64,000 nucleotides of DNA, from assembly GCF_001675045.1 (NCBI RefSeq), contig NZ_LYPA01000080.1, positions 1-64,000 on the forward strand, read 5' to 3'. Under the pieces are notes generated by a model. It did not search any database and had not been told where the DNA came from. It was given only the letters and a program-made list of their open reading frames with translations. The translations under genes were made by a program, and so were the position numbers. This DNA is from Paenibacillus oryzae. GTDB taxonomy: Bacteria; Bacillota; Bacilli; Paenibacillales; Paenibacillaceae. This document shows positions 26,936-35,374 of this stretch, one piece after another (position 1 is the stretch's first letter; every line of letters starts with the position of its first letter).

Positions 26936-28036
26936 TCAGTCAGTATCTACTTCCGATTCAATCACTTCTATATTCTCTAAAGCGTGAAAATCAACTTTTA
27001 ATTTTTCTAATGCTACTTCATTAAGGATAACATCCCCCTCTGGAGAATAGTACTCTGGAAATGAAAGCGATTTAAAGGAATCGCCCTTAAATTTGTCATA
27101 GTATTTCGTAATCATCATGTACATATCCGTGTAATTAATATCTGTCTTCACGTTGTCAGAAACGATATCTAGCAGTTTATGGGCTTTTGTGATATTTCCC
27201 CAGGATAGAATCTTTTCAGCCAACGCTTTTACGACTTCCTGTTGGTGCTGTCCGCGTTCAAAATCGCTGGCGTAATATCGATTTCCGCGGTCGTCCTCTC
27301 TGAAACGAGCGTATCCTAAGGCATTCTCTCCGTTTAATACTTGCAACCCTGGCTCTAAATAGAGATTCGTTGCTCTGTATTTCATAGATCTTTTAACATC
27401 AATTTCTATTCCTCCAACTTCATCGACCAAAGATGTTACAGTACTGAAATTGGCTAAAACCATGTAATCGATATCAATCTCCAATATTTCCTCAATTTTA
27501 TTTCGAGTGGTGGACATTGAACCGCTAAGTATGGCTTTATCAAGTTTTATTGATCCCAATTGAACGTTATCTCCCGTTAAGATCGAAGGATCTTCCTTAG
27601 TCTTTTGTCGATAGAGTGAATACCCTTCACTAAATAAGGAGTTAATTTTTACTGTGTTTCCCCGTCTATTTTCGACCAGTAGATCCCTAGGTACCGAAAG
27701 CATGTTAACGACTGATTCTTTAGGGATAACATGCAACACCATCAGTGTATCAGTCAGAAGAGCGTTATGGTTTCCGCGATAATCCAAGCCAATCACCAAA
27801 GCATAGAAATCTTCATTTGCATCTAAATGATTTTGATCAATTTCGCTGTCATCTCCTGATTGATGTTCTGTGGCAATATTTGTGCCCGGTAAAATCATGT
27901 TATCAAGGTTCGATTTTAGTTGATAAATAAACACGGCTGTTGAGAGTGCTATAACACTCATTAAGACAATTATTAAGCGTATAATTATCTTCTTCTTTTT
28001 CCCTATCGTTTTAGTTCTCTTTCTATTTTGTTTCAT
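26936..28036 (-). CDS. LCP (LytR-CpsA-Psr) family protein
   Basis: A 366-residue type II membrane protein: a basic N-terminus, one membrane helix (about 15-37), then the LCP catalytic domain (about 85-250). The domain shows LTDTLMVLHVIP, MLSVPRDLLVE and YARFREDDRGNRYYASDFERGQHQQ, the conserved Arg/Asp-rich polyprenyl-phosphate site. Family knowledge: LCP enzymes attach teichoic acids, capsule or other glycopolymers to peptidoglycan. Its gene is AT-rich and divergent from the secreted-protein operon across about 260 bp. Confidence 0.9.
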   Translation of the reverse strand: MKQNRKRTKTIGKKKKIIIRLIIVLMSVIALSTAVFIYQLKSNLDNMILPGTNIATEHQSGDDSEIDQNHLDANEDFYALVIGLDYRGNHNALLTDTLMVLHVIPKESVVNMLSVPRDLLVENRRGNTVKINSLFSEGYSLYRQKTKEDPSILTGDNVQLGSIKLDKAILSGSMSTTRNKIEEILEIDIDYMVLANFSTVTSLVDEVGGIEIDVKRSMKYRATNLYLEPGLQVLNGENALGYARFREDDRGNRYYASDFERGQHQQEVVKALAEKILSWGNITKAHKLLDIVSDNVKTDINYTDMYMMITKYYDKFKGDSFKSLSFPEYYSPEGDVILNEVALEKLKVDFHALENIEVIESEVDTD

Positions 28037-28295
28037 AAATATTACCTCTCTTATCTTATTTATGTTTATAAAAGACTAAACGTATAAATTGAGGTTTTAG
28101 TTTCAATAAAATCCAAAAAAAAATTTTTGTCCTATAATAAGGTTTTCTTAATCTTATACAAGTAATATAAGTAGTAACATTAACGGATTCACAAAAAAGT
28201 TTTTATGGAAAATTTATGTCATATTTATTTTTAAAATGTTCTATTTGATATATATTTGGAAATGAGTTTGAGGATACTAGAAAGAGGTGGTGAGA
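28037..28295. other. AT-rich divergent intergenic region
   Basis: Very AT-rich DNA between the LCP gene and the secreted-protein operon. A TATAAT hexamer occurs at 28133-28138 but without a convincing -35 partner at proper spacing. Promoters for both directions must lie here; I cannot assign them. Confidence 0.4.
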
Positions 28296-28334
28296 ATGCT
28301 AGGTACTATTCTTAAACTCAAAACAAATTATTGA
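28296..28334 (+). CDS. 12-residue leader ORF
   Basis: ATG CTA GGT through TGA encodes MLGTILKLKTNY. It has a GAGGTGGTGAGA ribosome site directly upstream, and its stop abuts the AAGGAG site of the next gene. Such a layout suggests translational coupling or a regulatory leader peptide. It may also be chance. Confidence 0.35.
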   Translation: MLGTILKLKTNY

Positions 28335-28347
28335 AGGAGTGGTTTTT

Positions 28348-28758
28348 GTGAAAATGAAGTTTGGTAAGAAACTCTTTAGTTCTTTAGTCGTTGCGGCCCT
28401 TTCTGTTTCAATGGTATCTACAGGCGCATTTGCAGCTTCCTCCACCGAAAATACAACTGGCTATGGAAAACTTATTGGAGCTATATCAATGAACTATAGT
28501 CTTGGGGACTTTTATCTTACTACCACCGTAGAAAAAAACAATGACAATGCGTATTTAACAGGAAAAGTTGAATGGCAAAACAAACTGGGACAAACCACAG
28601 GTACTGTAACTTTTGAGCCTAGTAAAAGAGGGGAGAAAAAACTATTTGAATTTTGGACGTTTTATGGTTCTTTACCCCACCAAGCGTTTGGGACGCATGG
28701 CGTACAAGGCGGGAACACTCATCAATCAGCTGCAGCTTTTACTTTCACAGTCCTTTAA
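28348..28758 (+). CDS. Small secreted protein, candidate effector
   Basis: A 136-residue protein with a clear Sec signal peptide: a Lys-rich start, SLVVAALSVSMV, and an AFA-AS cleavage site near residue 30. The mature 106 residues have no cysteine, are Thr/Gly-rich with likely beta strands, and end in THGVQGGNTHQ and FTFTVL. The GTG start at 28348 has AAGGAG 8 bp upstream. A long hairpin after the gene separates it from a lipoprotein/ABC operon, a layout common in bacteriocin loci. I do not recognise the family; lactococcin 972 was considered but does not match. Confidence 0.75.
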   Translation: MKMKFGKKLFSSLVVAALSVSMVSTGAFAASSTENTTGYGKLIGAISMNYSLGDFYLTTTVEKNNDNAYLTGKVEWQNKLGQTTGTVTFEPSKRGEKKLFEFWTFYGSLPHQAFGTHGVQGGNTHQSAAAFTFTVL

Positions 28759-28800
28759 AACGGAGCAAAAGTTATACCAATACTAGTGCTTAAACACATC

Positions 28801-28860
28801 TATACCCAACAGATAGGGCTTTGCACTGGCTCTTTCTGTTTGGGTATAAATTGTTTTGTT
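28801..28860 (+). terminator. Long hairpin after the secreted-protein gene, probable attenuator
   Basis: TATACCCAACAGA (28801-28813) pairs with TCTGTTTGGGTATA (28835-28848), 13 bp with one bulged base, and is followed by a T-rich stretch. Placed between the effector gene and the transporter genes, it would let the first gene be expressed more than the rest. Confidence 0.65.
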
Positions 28861-28885
28861 TATTCTAAAAAAAGGGGATAGCAGA

Positions 28886-29950
28886 GTGGGGAAATTTTGG
28901 GTTCATAAAATACTTGCGTTTATAGTCGTAGTTGCATTGGCGGCAGGTTGCTCCGTTACGAATCATTCTATTAATGTAGATGATTCTATCGATATTGCAA
29001 CAGATACTGATGATCATAGCCCATTTAAAACAGATGAAAAGAATACCGTAGTAATGGGCACCATGAGCCATAGTTTTAAGAATGTTCATTTTAATGAAAA
29101 AGGACAGGTACAGCCTTTACAGTATAACGGCGGAGAATTAAGCGTCGATTATTCTGTCACTGCTTCAGGAAAAGCAAAGAATGTTGGTTTCTTTATTTTT
29201 GTTGACGGAATCCCGCAGCCGTACAAATTAAATACAACCGACGCTCCCTATGAATATATGCATATCTTTGAATTAATAGAGGATGATAAAGAAATGCCTT
29301 TTACATTCGTGTTTACTCCTGTAGCGGGAAAAAAAGGAGAGACATTGCACGTAAGCGTTTCAAGTATTTACAATCCAGGCTTTAGACCGGATATGAAAGA
29401 ATCAAGCTCGTATGGCGGTTACCATGAGACCTTAGAATCCGGAATATCGTTGATCTTTAATCAAGATGCAGAGGAAACCGATTTTACATCGATCGTACAA
29501 CAAGAAGTTATAAGCAAGGTAGAGATATCTACAGAGCCGGTCACGAATGAGTTATTGGAGAAGTATAGTTCCTCAAAGGGGCTGGATACAACTGCTTTAG
29601 GGAAAAATGTATTTACTGAGCTGCTTGTGGATAATGAAGTAAGATATCAAAATTTTCAGGTGAACAAAAATGGAGTTCTCCATGTAACTTTTAAAATGTT
29701 TGGCCATCCTGGTGTCCAGTATAAAAATACGTTATATATAAACCATAATGCATTGACCCATAGTGATAGTTCTTCCTTTGAAACCGCAATAACTGAAGGA
29801 AATGTGTCTGTAGTCAAAGCAGAAATCAAACTAGATAACTTGAAGGATTTCAGTACGTTTTATGTTGTTTCTGTCCCACTGAATGCGGACGATTTTCCGA
29901 ATGATGCTATCCTGTTGAGCAAAACGCCCTCTCTCTTGCTTTATAAATGA
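28886..29950 (+). CDS. Lipoprotein of unknown function in the ABC operon
   Basis: A 354-residue lipoprotein: the signal peptide starts MGKFWVHK and ends in a lipobox, LAAGC. The start is GTG 28886, with AAAGGGG 8 bp upstream; the TTG at 28856 lies inside the hairpin tail and is rejected. The mature part is mostly beta strand with Asp/Thr/Ser-rich surfaces, for example VGFFIFVDGIPQPYKL. No known domain was recognised. Its place between the secreted protein and the ABC ATPase suggests an accessory, receptor or immunity role, which is inference. Confidence 0.75.
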   Translation: MGKFWVHKILAFIVVVALAAGCSVTNHSINVDDSIDIATDTDDHSPFKTDEKNTVVMGTMSHSFKNVHFNEKGQVQPLQYNGGELSVDYSVTASGKAKNVGFFIFVDGIPQPYKLNTTDAPYEYMHIFELIEDDKEMPFTFVFTPVAGKKGETLHVSVSSIYNPGFRPDMKESSSYGGYHETLESGISLIFNQDAEETDFTSIVQQEVISKVEISTEPVTNELLEKYSSSKGLDTTALGKNVFTELLVDNEVRYQNFQVNKNGVLHVTFKMFGHPGVQYKNTLYINHNALTHSDSSSFETAITEGNVSVVKAEIKLDNLKDFSTFYVVSVPLNADDFPNDAILLSKTPSLLLYK

Positions 29951-29994
29951 CAGGAATCATTTTATAAACTTCACGAAGAGAGAGGAAACTGATT

Positions 29995-30849
29995 GTGAAA
30001 GTAATGTTTAGCAATATTTCAAAGCAATATAAAGGGAAGTATGCATTAAAAGATTTTTCTGCAAAACTAGAAAACGGCGTTTGTGGAATTTTGGGGGCGA
30101 ACGGCGCGGGGAAAACAACATTAATTAATATCTTTGTCGGCATTTTGAAAAGCGATAATGGACATGTCTATATAAATGATAAGGATACCAAGAGTATGGG
30201 AAAACATTTTTTATCCCACATTGGTTACTTACCCCAATACCCGCAATTCTATAAAAATTTTGAAGTGATAGATTTTTTAAGATATATGTGCGTCCTTAAG
30301 GATATACCCAAAAAACAAGGAGAAAAAAGGGCGAAAGAATTATTGGAAGTTGTCAATTTAAGCGATGCATGCAACAAAAAGATTGGTGCGCTATCGGGAG
30401 GAATGCGCCAGCGCGTCGGCATCGTACAAGCAATGCTCAATGATCCAAACATCCTTATTTTGGATGAACCGACAGCCGGACTTGATCCGCAAGAACGAAT
30501 CCGTTTTCGTAATCTAATAGCCCAATTTTCTGAAAATCGTATCGTATTATTAGCCACACATATTGTTTCTGATATTGAATATATTGCAAACCAGGTCCTT
30601 TTGCTAAAAGAAGGGAGGCTCATGAAACAGGGCTCGCCCCAAGTTCTCATTGATGGTTTGAAAGAGAAGGTGTGGATGGTCACCGCTACAAATGAAAAAA
30701 TGGTTGAAACGTTACAGCAGTATAAAATAAGCAATATGATGCGGGATCATGGCAAGATTCATATAAGAGTCATTCATGAAGAAAAACCTGATGCGCACGC
30801 TGTTAATGTACAAGCGAACTTAGAAGATGTATTTTTGTATTATTTCTGA
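29995..30849 (+). CDS. ABC transporter ATP-binding protein
   Basis: A 284-residue ATPase of the ABC-2 exporter type: Walker A GANGAGKTT (about 36-44), Q-loop GYLPQYPQFY, signature LSGGMRQR, Walker B LILDEPTAGLD and H-loop ATHIVSD. A C-terminal extension of about 70 residues resembles those of multi-subunit ABC-2 exporters. GTG start. It is followed 12 bp later by its permease gene. Confidence 0.92.
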   Translation: MKVMFSNISKQYKGKYALKDFSAKLENGVCGILGANGAGKTTLINIFVGILKSDNGHVYINDKDTKSMGKHFLSHIGYLPQYPQFYKNFEVIDFLRYMCVLKDIPKKQGEKRAKELLEVVNLSDACNKKIGALSGGMRQRVGIVQAMLNDPNILILDEPTAGLDPQERIRFRNLIAQFSENRIVLLATHIVSDIEYIANQVLLLKEGRLMKQGSPQVLIDGLKEKVWMVTATNEKMVETLQQYKISNMMRDHGKIHIRVIHEEKPDAHAVNVQANLEDVFLYYF

Positions 30850-30860
30850 GGAGGAGAACA

Positions 30861-32096
30861 GTGATTAAGTTAATTGTTTTTGAATTTCAAAAACACTTTC
30901 TTAAACCGTCAATAATTGTGGCTGTGCTGCTCTTCTCCATATTGAGCATAGCTAAAATACACAGCATTCAGAATGCGAATTCTTTGTTTTCGAGCAGCAA
31001 TACCACCCCGACTTGGAAGGGACTTTATTGGAATCTATATGAGGAATTCGGAGGCCCGATTACTAACGAAAAAATCGAGAAGTTGATGGCCATTTATCGC
31101 CCGCTTGAAAATCAAACAGCCGATCGTACCGCAAGTTCAGACCATAACCCGGACTCCTATACCGGTGGGAACATATACATGGATCGCAACTTTTTCATGT
31201 GGAATTATGTGAATCCTATGAAATATGCTTACGATTATAAAATATATGCTAATCAAGTCGTATCCGCGGCAGAGAGCAATATGGATTTCTTTGAATCGAT
31301 TGGAAATACCTATGAATACAAGAAGAATGCTGTTATTAAAGAGCGATTTCAAGAAAGATCGATAACTATTTTCTCTTATAAGGAAATGTATCATTACTAT
31401 GTTCAGTACGATTTTTCTGCGTTTTTGGTGTTATTGATTTGTTTATACAGCTTAATGCATGTTTTTATATCCGAAAAAGAAACAGATATGGAAATGTTGC
31501 TATTAACAACGAAATCAGGAAATAACAAGACGGTTTTTGCTAAACTCATAGCCTCTGCCGTATTTGTCTACATGCTCTGCTCGTGGTTCTGGATCGTTGA
31601 TTTTGTTGCTTTTTCCTTGCTATTCGGGTCTTTTGAATCTGCTTCTACTCCGTTATACGCGCTTGAGGATTTTGTGAATTCCTCGATCAATGTTAGCTTA
31701 AGTCAATATGCGCTTCTATCCGGCCTAATTAAAACATTTGGGATATTCGTGTTTAGCTTGCTGTTTTTACTAGTATCCTGTTTTTTTAAAAATGCTTTAG
31801 TTGCTTTTATTGTAAGCTTATCTTTTATGATTAGCCTAATTTTTATGAATGAAGTGTATATGGGGTCAGGACGCACATTGCTAAAAATTATTAATCCGTT
31901 TGTACTTGTCGTGAATCGGGAATTGTTTCGCAAAATGGAGTTTGTTGATTTATTTGGATATCCAATGATTCACTATATGGCTGCGATTTTACTAGCGGTT
32001 GCATGGGGATTGCTGCTTACTCTCGGCATAACTGTGTTCGTAAAGAAGAATGGTTTGAGTAAAGGGGCAAAAAGGCATGCCATTATGGATCTGTGA
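30861..32096 (+). CDS. ABC-2 type permease
   Basis: A 411-residue membrane protein: one N-terminal helix (about 17-32), a large extracellular loop (about 35-180), then five helices from about residue 190 to 400 (for example FLVLLICLYSLMHVF, FGIFVFSLLFLLVSCFF, MAAILLAVAWGLLLTLGIT). GTG start with a GGAGGAG site. It overlaps the next gene by 20 bp, indicating coupled synthesis of two permease subunits. Confidence 0.85.
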   Translation: MIKLIVFEFQKHFLKPSIIVAVLLFSILSIAKIHSIQNANSLFSSSNTTPTWKGLYWNLYEEFGGPITNEKIEKLMAIYRPLENQTADRTASSDHNPDSYTGGNIYMDRNFFMWNYVNPMKYAYDYKIYANQVVSAAESNMDFFESIGNTYEYKKNAVIKERFQERSITIFSYKEMYHYYVQYDFSAFLVLLICLYSLMHVFISEKETDMEMLLLTTKSGNNKTVFAKLIASAVFVYMLCSWFWIVDFVAFSLLFGSFESASTPLYALEDFVNSSINVSLSQYALLSGLIKTFGIFVFSLLFLLVSCFFKNALVAFIVSLSFMISLIFMNEVYMGSGRTLLKIINPFVLVVNRELFRKMEFVDLFGYPMIHYMAAILLAVAWGLLLTLGITVFVKKNGLSKGAKRHAIMDL

Positions 32097-34107
32097 ATTG
32101 AAAAAAATGCTCTTATATCAAAAGGGATTGCTCTATATTGGTCTGTTTTTTATCTTCAGCATTTCGTCTATGGTCCTATTCGATAAACCAGCGAACCCAG
32201 ATATAGAATTGAATGCTTCGCAATATGCGTCTTATCTTAATCAAGTAAAAGGCGCATATTCTGAGGAAACGCAACAGTTCTTTGCGAATGAATCTGCAAA
32301 GATTTCCGAAGCCAAGGTCAAACTAAAAGAAGCGAGTGATGATTATTACGATGGGAATATTAATGAATCGGAATATATTTCGATTTCAACTCCACTCGGG
32401 GAAATTTTGCAATATGAAATAGGCTATAAGATTATTTATGATCAATTTATATATATTCGGGAAGAACCGGAGCATCGATATTTTTTGTATACCAATGGCT
32501 GGGACGGCTTGATATCAAATGATAATTTGGACTTCTTGTATATATTATTGTTGCTGGTCCTCGTTACACCAGTGTTTTGTTTTGAATTTGATAGCAAGAT
32601 GACTTCACTGAACCTTACTGTAAAAAAGGGGGCCAGAAATCAGGCTGTTTGTAAAGTAGGCTTGACTTGTATAACCATTGTTATGCTCTGTTTACTCAAT
32701 GCTGGATCAAAATATGGATTCTATTGGCTTAAATACGGGTTGGAGAATGGGAACTATCCACTGCAAAGCCTACCCTATTTTGCAACGTCAAATAAGAGTA
32801 GCACTTTGTTTGAAACTTTTTTGTGGTTAACTGCCAGTAAGATTTTTGGGAGTGTATGTTTTGCGATTTTGATCATGTTTGTATCCGTCCTAATTAAAAA
32901 ATATGCATTTACTCTATTTACTTGTACCACGCTCATTCTTCTTCCTTATTACGGACTGCCTCTGGAGTCATCGAAATATTTTTTGTCGGGTCCCCTCGGC
33001 TTTATGGTTTCATCGGGCTATTTTAGAGGGAATGAATACGTTCGCAACATGATGAATGGTCAAATGATATTCGTGTTTAAGGAAGTCTCAAACAGGTTAT
33101 GGTTATATCTGTTTGTTACCACGCTTTGCCTTGGTATCGGAATGTTCCTCGTTATTTTAATCAGGAATACAAATAAATGGTGCGAAATAGCACCAAGATA
33201 TAGGCTCAGGCCGTTACATTTGATGCTCGTTATTAGTTTATCCTTTCTATCCGCCTGCACATCGAGTACAAGGACCGGAGAAAGAAATATCTACAACTAT
33301 TCCTTTAACCAATCCTATGAAAATGAATACTATCATTTTTATGTGGAAGAATCGGAAACGATTGAAACTCAGATTGTGTTTTTGGATAAACAAACAGGAG
33401 AAAAGCAAAATTTTGTCCGAGACCCTTTGTCTGCCTTGACGAGAGTGGAGAAGACGGTCTTCGGGAACGGAATATATGTGTACTTTATGAAGTATGACTT
33501 AGATAAGTCGGAAATTCGTGAGCAAATGAATCGTCTCTCAATTATCGAAGTAAATTCGATCACCTTTGACGAAAAAATCATTTTCGAAAAAAACTTAAAT
33601 ACGGCAAAGACTTCAATAAATTTATTGAAAAATACTAATAAGGATATGGCATTCTTTCATAGCATAAGCGGCTTTTTTCTAGATGAGGAAAACATTTATT
33701 TTGTAGGACATAACGAAATCCGACGAGTTCATCAATCGACAGGGAAGATGAGCGTCATTATTCGATTTTCGATACTAAGACATCTCGCATTCGACGGCCA
33801 AACAATCTATTACATCGATGAGAAGTCGCAAGTGGTTAAGTATGATACAAGAACGGATACAGAAGAAGTCATTCATGACATGGTTACACAATACTTTATA
33901 CTGACTTATAACGAAATATATTTTTTAAACCGAAAGGATCGGCAAAAAATCTATGCAATGAATTTAAGTAATTTGACATTTCGAAAAATTACGGATGTGC
34001 CCGTTCTCGAGTTTTATTTTGATGAGCAATCAATCATTTATGTGAGTAAGAATGATCTGAAACAATATCGAATGGGTTGGGATCAGGGACTTACAAGTGA
34101 TTTGTGA
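32077..34107 (+). CDS. ABC-2 type permease fused to a lipoprotein-like sensor domain
   Basis: A 676-residue chimera. Residues 1-370 repeat the topology of the previous permease: an N-terminal helix, an extracellular loop, then five helices ending in LYLFVTTLCLGIGMFLVIL. A short basic cytoplasmic loop follows. From Met383 the sequence is LVISLSFLSAC, a perfect lipobox with Cys394. The last 280 residues are a hydrophilic beta-rich domain with propeller-like repeats (IYYIDEKSQVVKYDTRT, IYFLNRKDRQKIYAM). The frame is continuous with no stop between the halves. The C-terminal part should lie outside the membrane. No exact family is recognised for it. Confidence 0.8.
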   Translation: MPLWICELKKMLLYQKGLLYIGLFFIFSISSMVLFDKPANPDIELNASQYASYLNQVKGAYSEETQQFFANESAKISEAKVKLKEASDDYYDGNINESEYISISTPLGEILQYEIGYKIIYDQFIYIREEPEHRYFLYTNGWDGLISNDNLDFLYILLLLVLVTPVFCFEFDSKMTSLNLTVKKGARNQAVCKVGLTCITIVMLCLLNAGSKYGFYWLKYGLENGNYPLQSLPYFATSNKSSTLFETFLWLTASKIFGSVCFAILIMFVSVLIKKYAFTLFTCTTLILLPYYGLPLESSKYFLSGPLGFMVSSGYFRGNEYVRNMMNGQMIFVFKEVSNRLWLYLFVTTLCLGIGMFLVILIRNTNKWCEIAPRYRLRPLHLMLVISLSFLSACTSSTRTGERNIYNYSFNQSYENEYYHFYVEESETIETQIVFLDKQTGEKQNFVRDPLSALTRVEKTVFGNGIYVYFMKYDLDKSEIREQMNRLSIIEVNSITFDEKIIFEKNLNTAKTSINLLKNTNKDMAFFHSISGFFLDEENIYFVGHNEIRRVHQSTGKMSVIIRFSILRHLAFDGQTIYYIDEKSQVVKYDTRTDTEEVIHDMVTQYFILTYNEIYFLNRKDRQKIYAMNLSNLTFRKITDVPVLEFYFDEQSIIYVSKNDLKQYRMGWDQGLTSDL

Positions 34108-34391
34108 AGAATAAAAGCTGGTGACCGAACAGAATGCACAAAGGGGAGCAGGAGATTACGGCCCCCTATGGCCGTTATTGGAACCTTTCGGACAGATGAC
34201 CCGCATATTCTGATAGTGGCAGCGTCCGAATTTTAAAGATCATGTGATTTTATTGACCATAGGCAATGATTTTGGGTGTAAAAAAAAGACAAAACAAGTA
34301 GAGGGGCCGCTCTCACGACTCCTCTCCTTGCCTTTTCTAGGCCGACTATTTCTTCGGTAAAATGGTTTATTTCGCCTGTGCGGTCTAGACC
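34108..34391. other. Gap between the AT-rich island and the hydrolase gene
   Basis: No gene. It contains a short inverted repeat near 34156-34175 (ACGGCC, GGCCGT) and the minus-strand terminator at 34280-34330. Base composition returns to that of the chromosome backbone here, so the right edge of the island is near 34110-34390. No flanking direct repeats were found by eye. Confidence 0.5.
34280..34330 (-). terminator. Terminator of the alpha/beta hydrolase gene
   Basis: On the minus strand CAAGGAGAGG (34330-34321) pairs with CCTCTACTTG (34304-34295), 9 of 10 positions, and is followed by TTTTGTCTTTTTTTT. Confidence 0.65.
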
Positions 34392-35252
34392 CTAGCCTTC
34401 AGAGCTGGCAGCAACCTCGGCCTCGCCTTTGCTTCCGCCAAGGAAGCGGGTCACAATTTCATTAAATTTCTCTGGATGCTCCCAGAACGACAAATGTCCG
34501 CCAAGCACTTCCACTTTGGTTTTTGGCGTTAAACTTTTGGTAAATGCAGCGGCGGTTTCAGCCCAATGCTCCGATATGATAGTGAGCGTAGGGATGGATT
34601 CGCTGGCTAGCTTGGCTTCCGCCCGATAATCGGAGAACATGCCTGCCGCAAACAGGTTGGAAGCAATATAATGTGGCGTGCGAGCGGATTGCTCGATGAG
34701 CCAGGTTAACTCGTCGGCCGGGACCTCGCCCTGGAACATGACGCCGGTTACGTATTCCTTTACAAATTCGCGCTGTTTTTCGGCATCCTGCGTAGCAAAG
34801 AGATACGCTCCGGCAATATCGTCAAGCGGTCCTTCCACCCAGTCCGTTTCATGATTGAGGGATAGCGGCTTTGGCGACAAATCGATGGTGATCAGCGACT
34901 TCACCCGATCGGTCCCATGCTGTCGAATATATTCCCAAGCGGTGAGCGCTCCAAACGACCATGCCGCCAATGTTACTTTGCCCAGCTCAAGCGCATCCAG
35001 CACCTTCGCCAGGTCGGAGCCGTGCGTACTATAATTGTTTCCATGAAGGGTCACGGAAGAACGGCCCTGGCTGCGGGGATCAATCACGATAACGCGATTT
35101 GTCTGCTTGAAAAACTCTACCTGCTTCGCAAAAACCTCCGTTGTAAACGTCCATCCGGGGATCAATACAAGGGGCTCTCCTTGCCCTACATCTTGAATAA
35201 ACAGCTCAACCCCTGGCTCTACTGCAATATAACGTCCGCCCTCTACTGCCAT
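34392..35252 (-). CDS. Alpha/beta hydrolase
   Basis: A 286-residue hydrolase with LVLIPGWTF (oxyanion region), VIDPRSQGRSS and the nucleophile elbow AAWSFGAL with Ser99. The elbow begins with Ala where Gly is usual (AxSxG). Asp and His candidates lie near the C-terminus (GGHLSFWEHP). Such proteins act as esterases, haloperoxidase-like enzymes or lactonases; the substrate is not readable. It lies 122 bp downstream of the solute-binding lipoprotein gene on the same strand, so membership in the peptide operon is possible but not required. Confidence 0.88.
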   Translation of the reverse strand: MAVEGGRYIAVEPGVELFIQDVGQGEPLVLIPGWTFTTEVFAKQVEFFKQTNRVIVIDPRSQGRSSVTLHGNNYSTHGSDLAKVLDALELGKVTLAAWSFGALTAWEYIRQHGTDRVKSLITIDLSPKPLSLNHETDWVEGPLDDIAGAYLFATQDAEKQREFVKEYVTGVMFQGEVPADELTWLIEQSARTPHYIASNLFAAGMFSDYRAEAKLASESIPTLTIISEHWAETAAAFTKSLTPKTKVEVLGGHLSFWEHPEKFNEIVTRFLGGSKGEAEVAASSEG

Positions 35253-35374
35253 AATTGCTGCCTCCTTAAGGAACTGGAATGAATTTTAGATGACTTACAT
35301 CTGTCATTCGCTATCCCGGGCCGCATTTCCTTCTTTATTAATAATTCTTTTCCGATAAAAATAGTCAGATATTA

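Noticed and set aside
28348..28758. Lactococcin 972 family bacteriocin
   Set aside because: The secreted protein has a similar size and neighbourhood flavour, but the sequence pattern and the partner membrane protein of that family are not seen.
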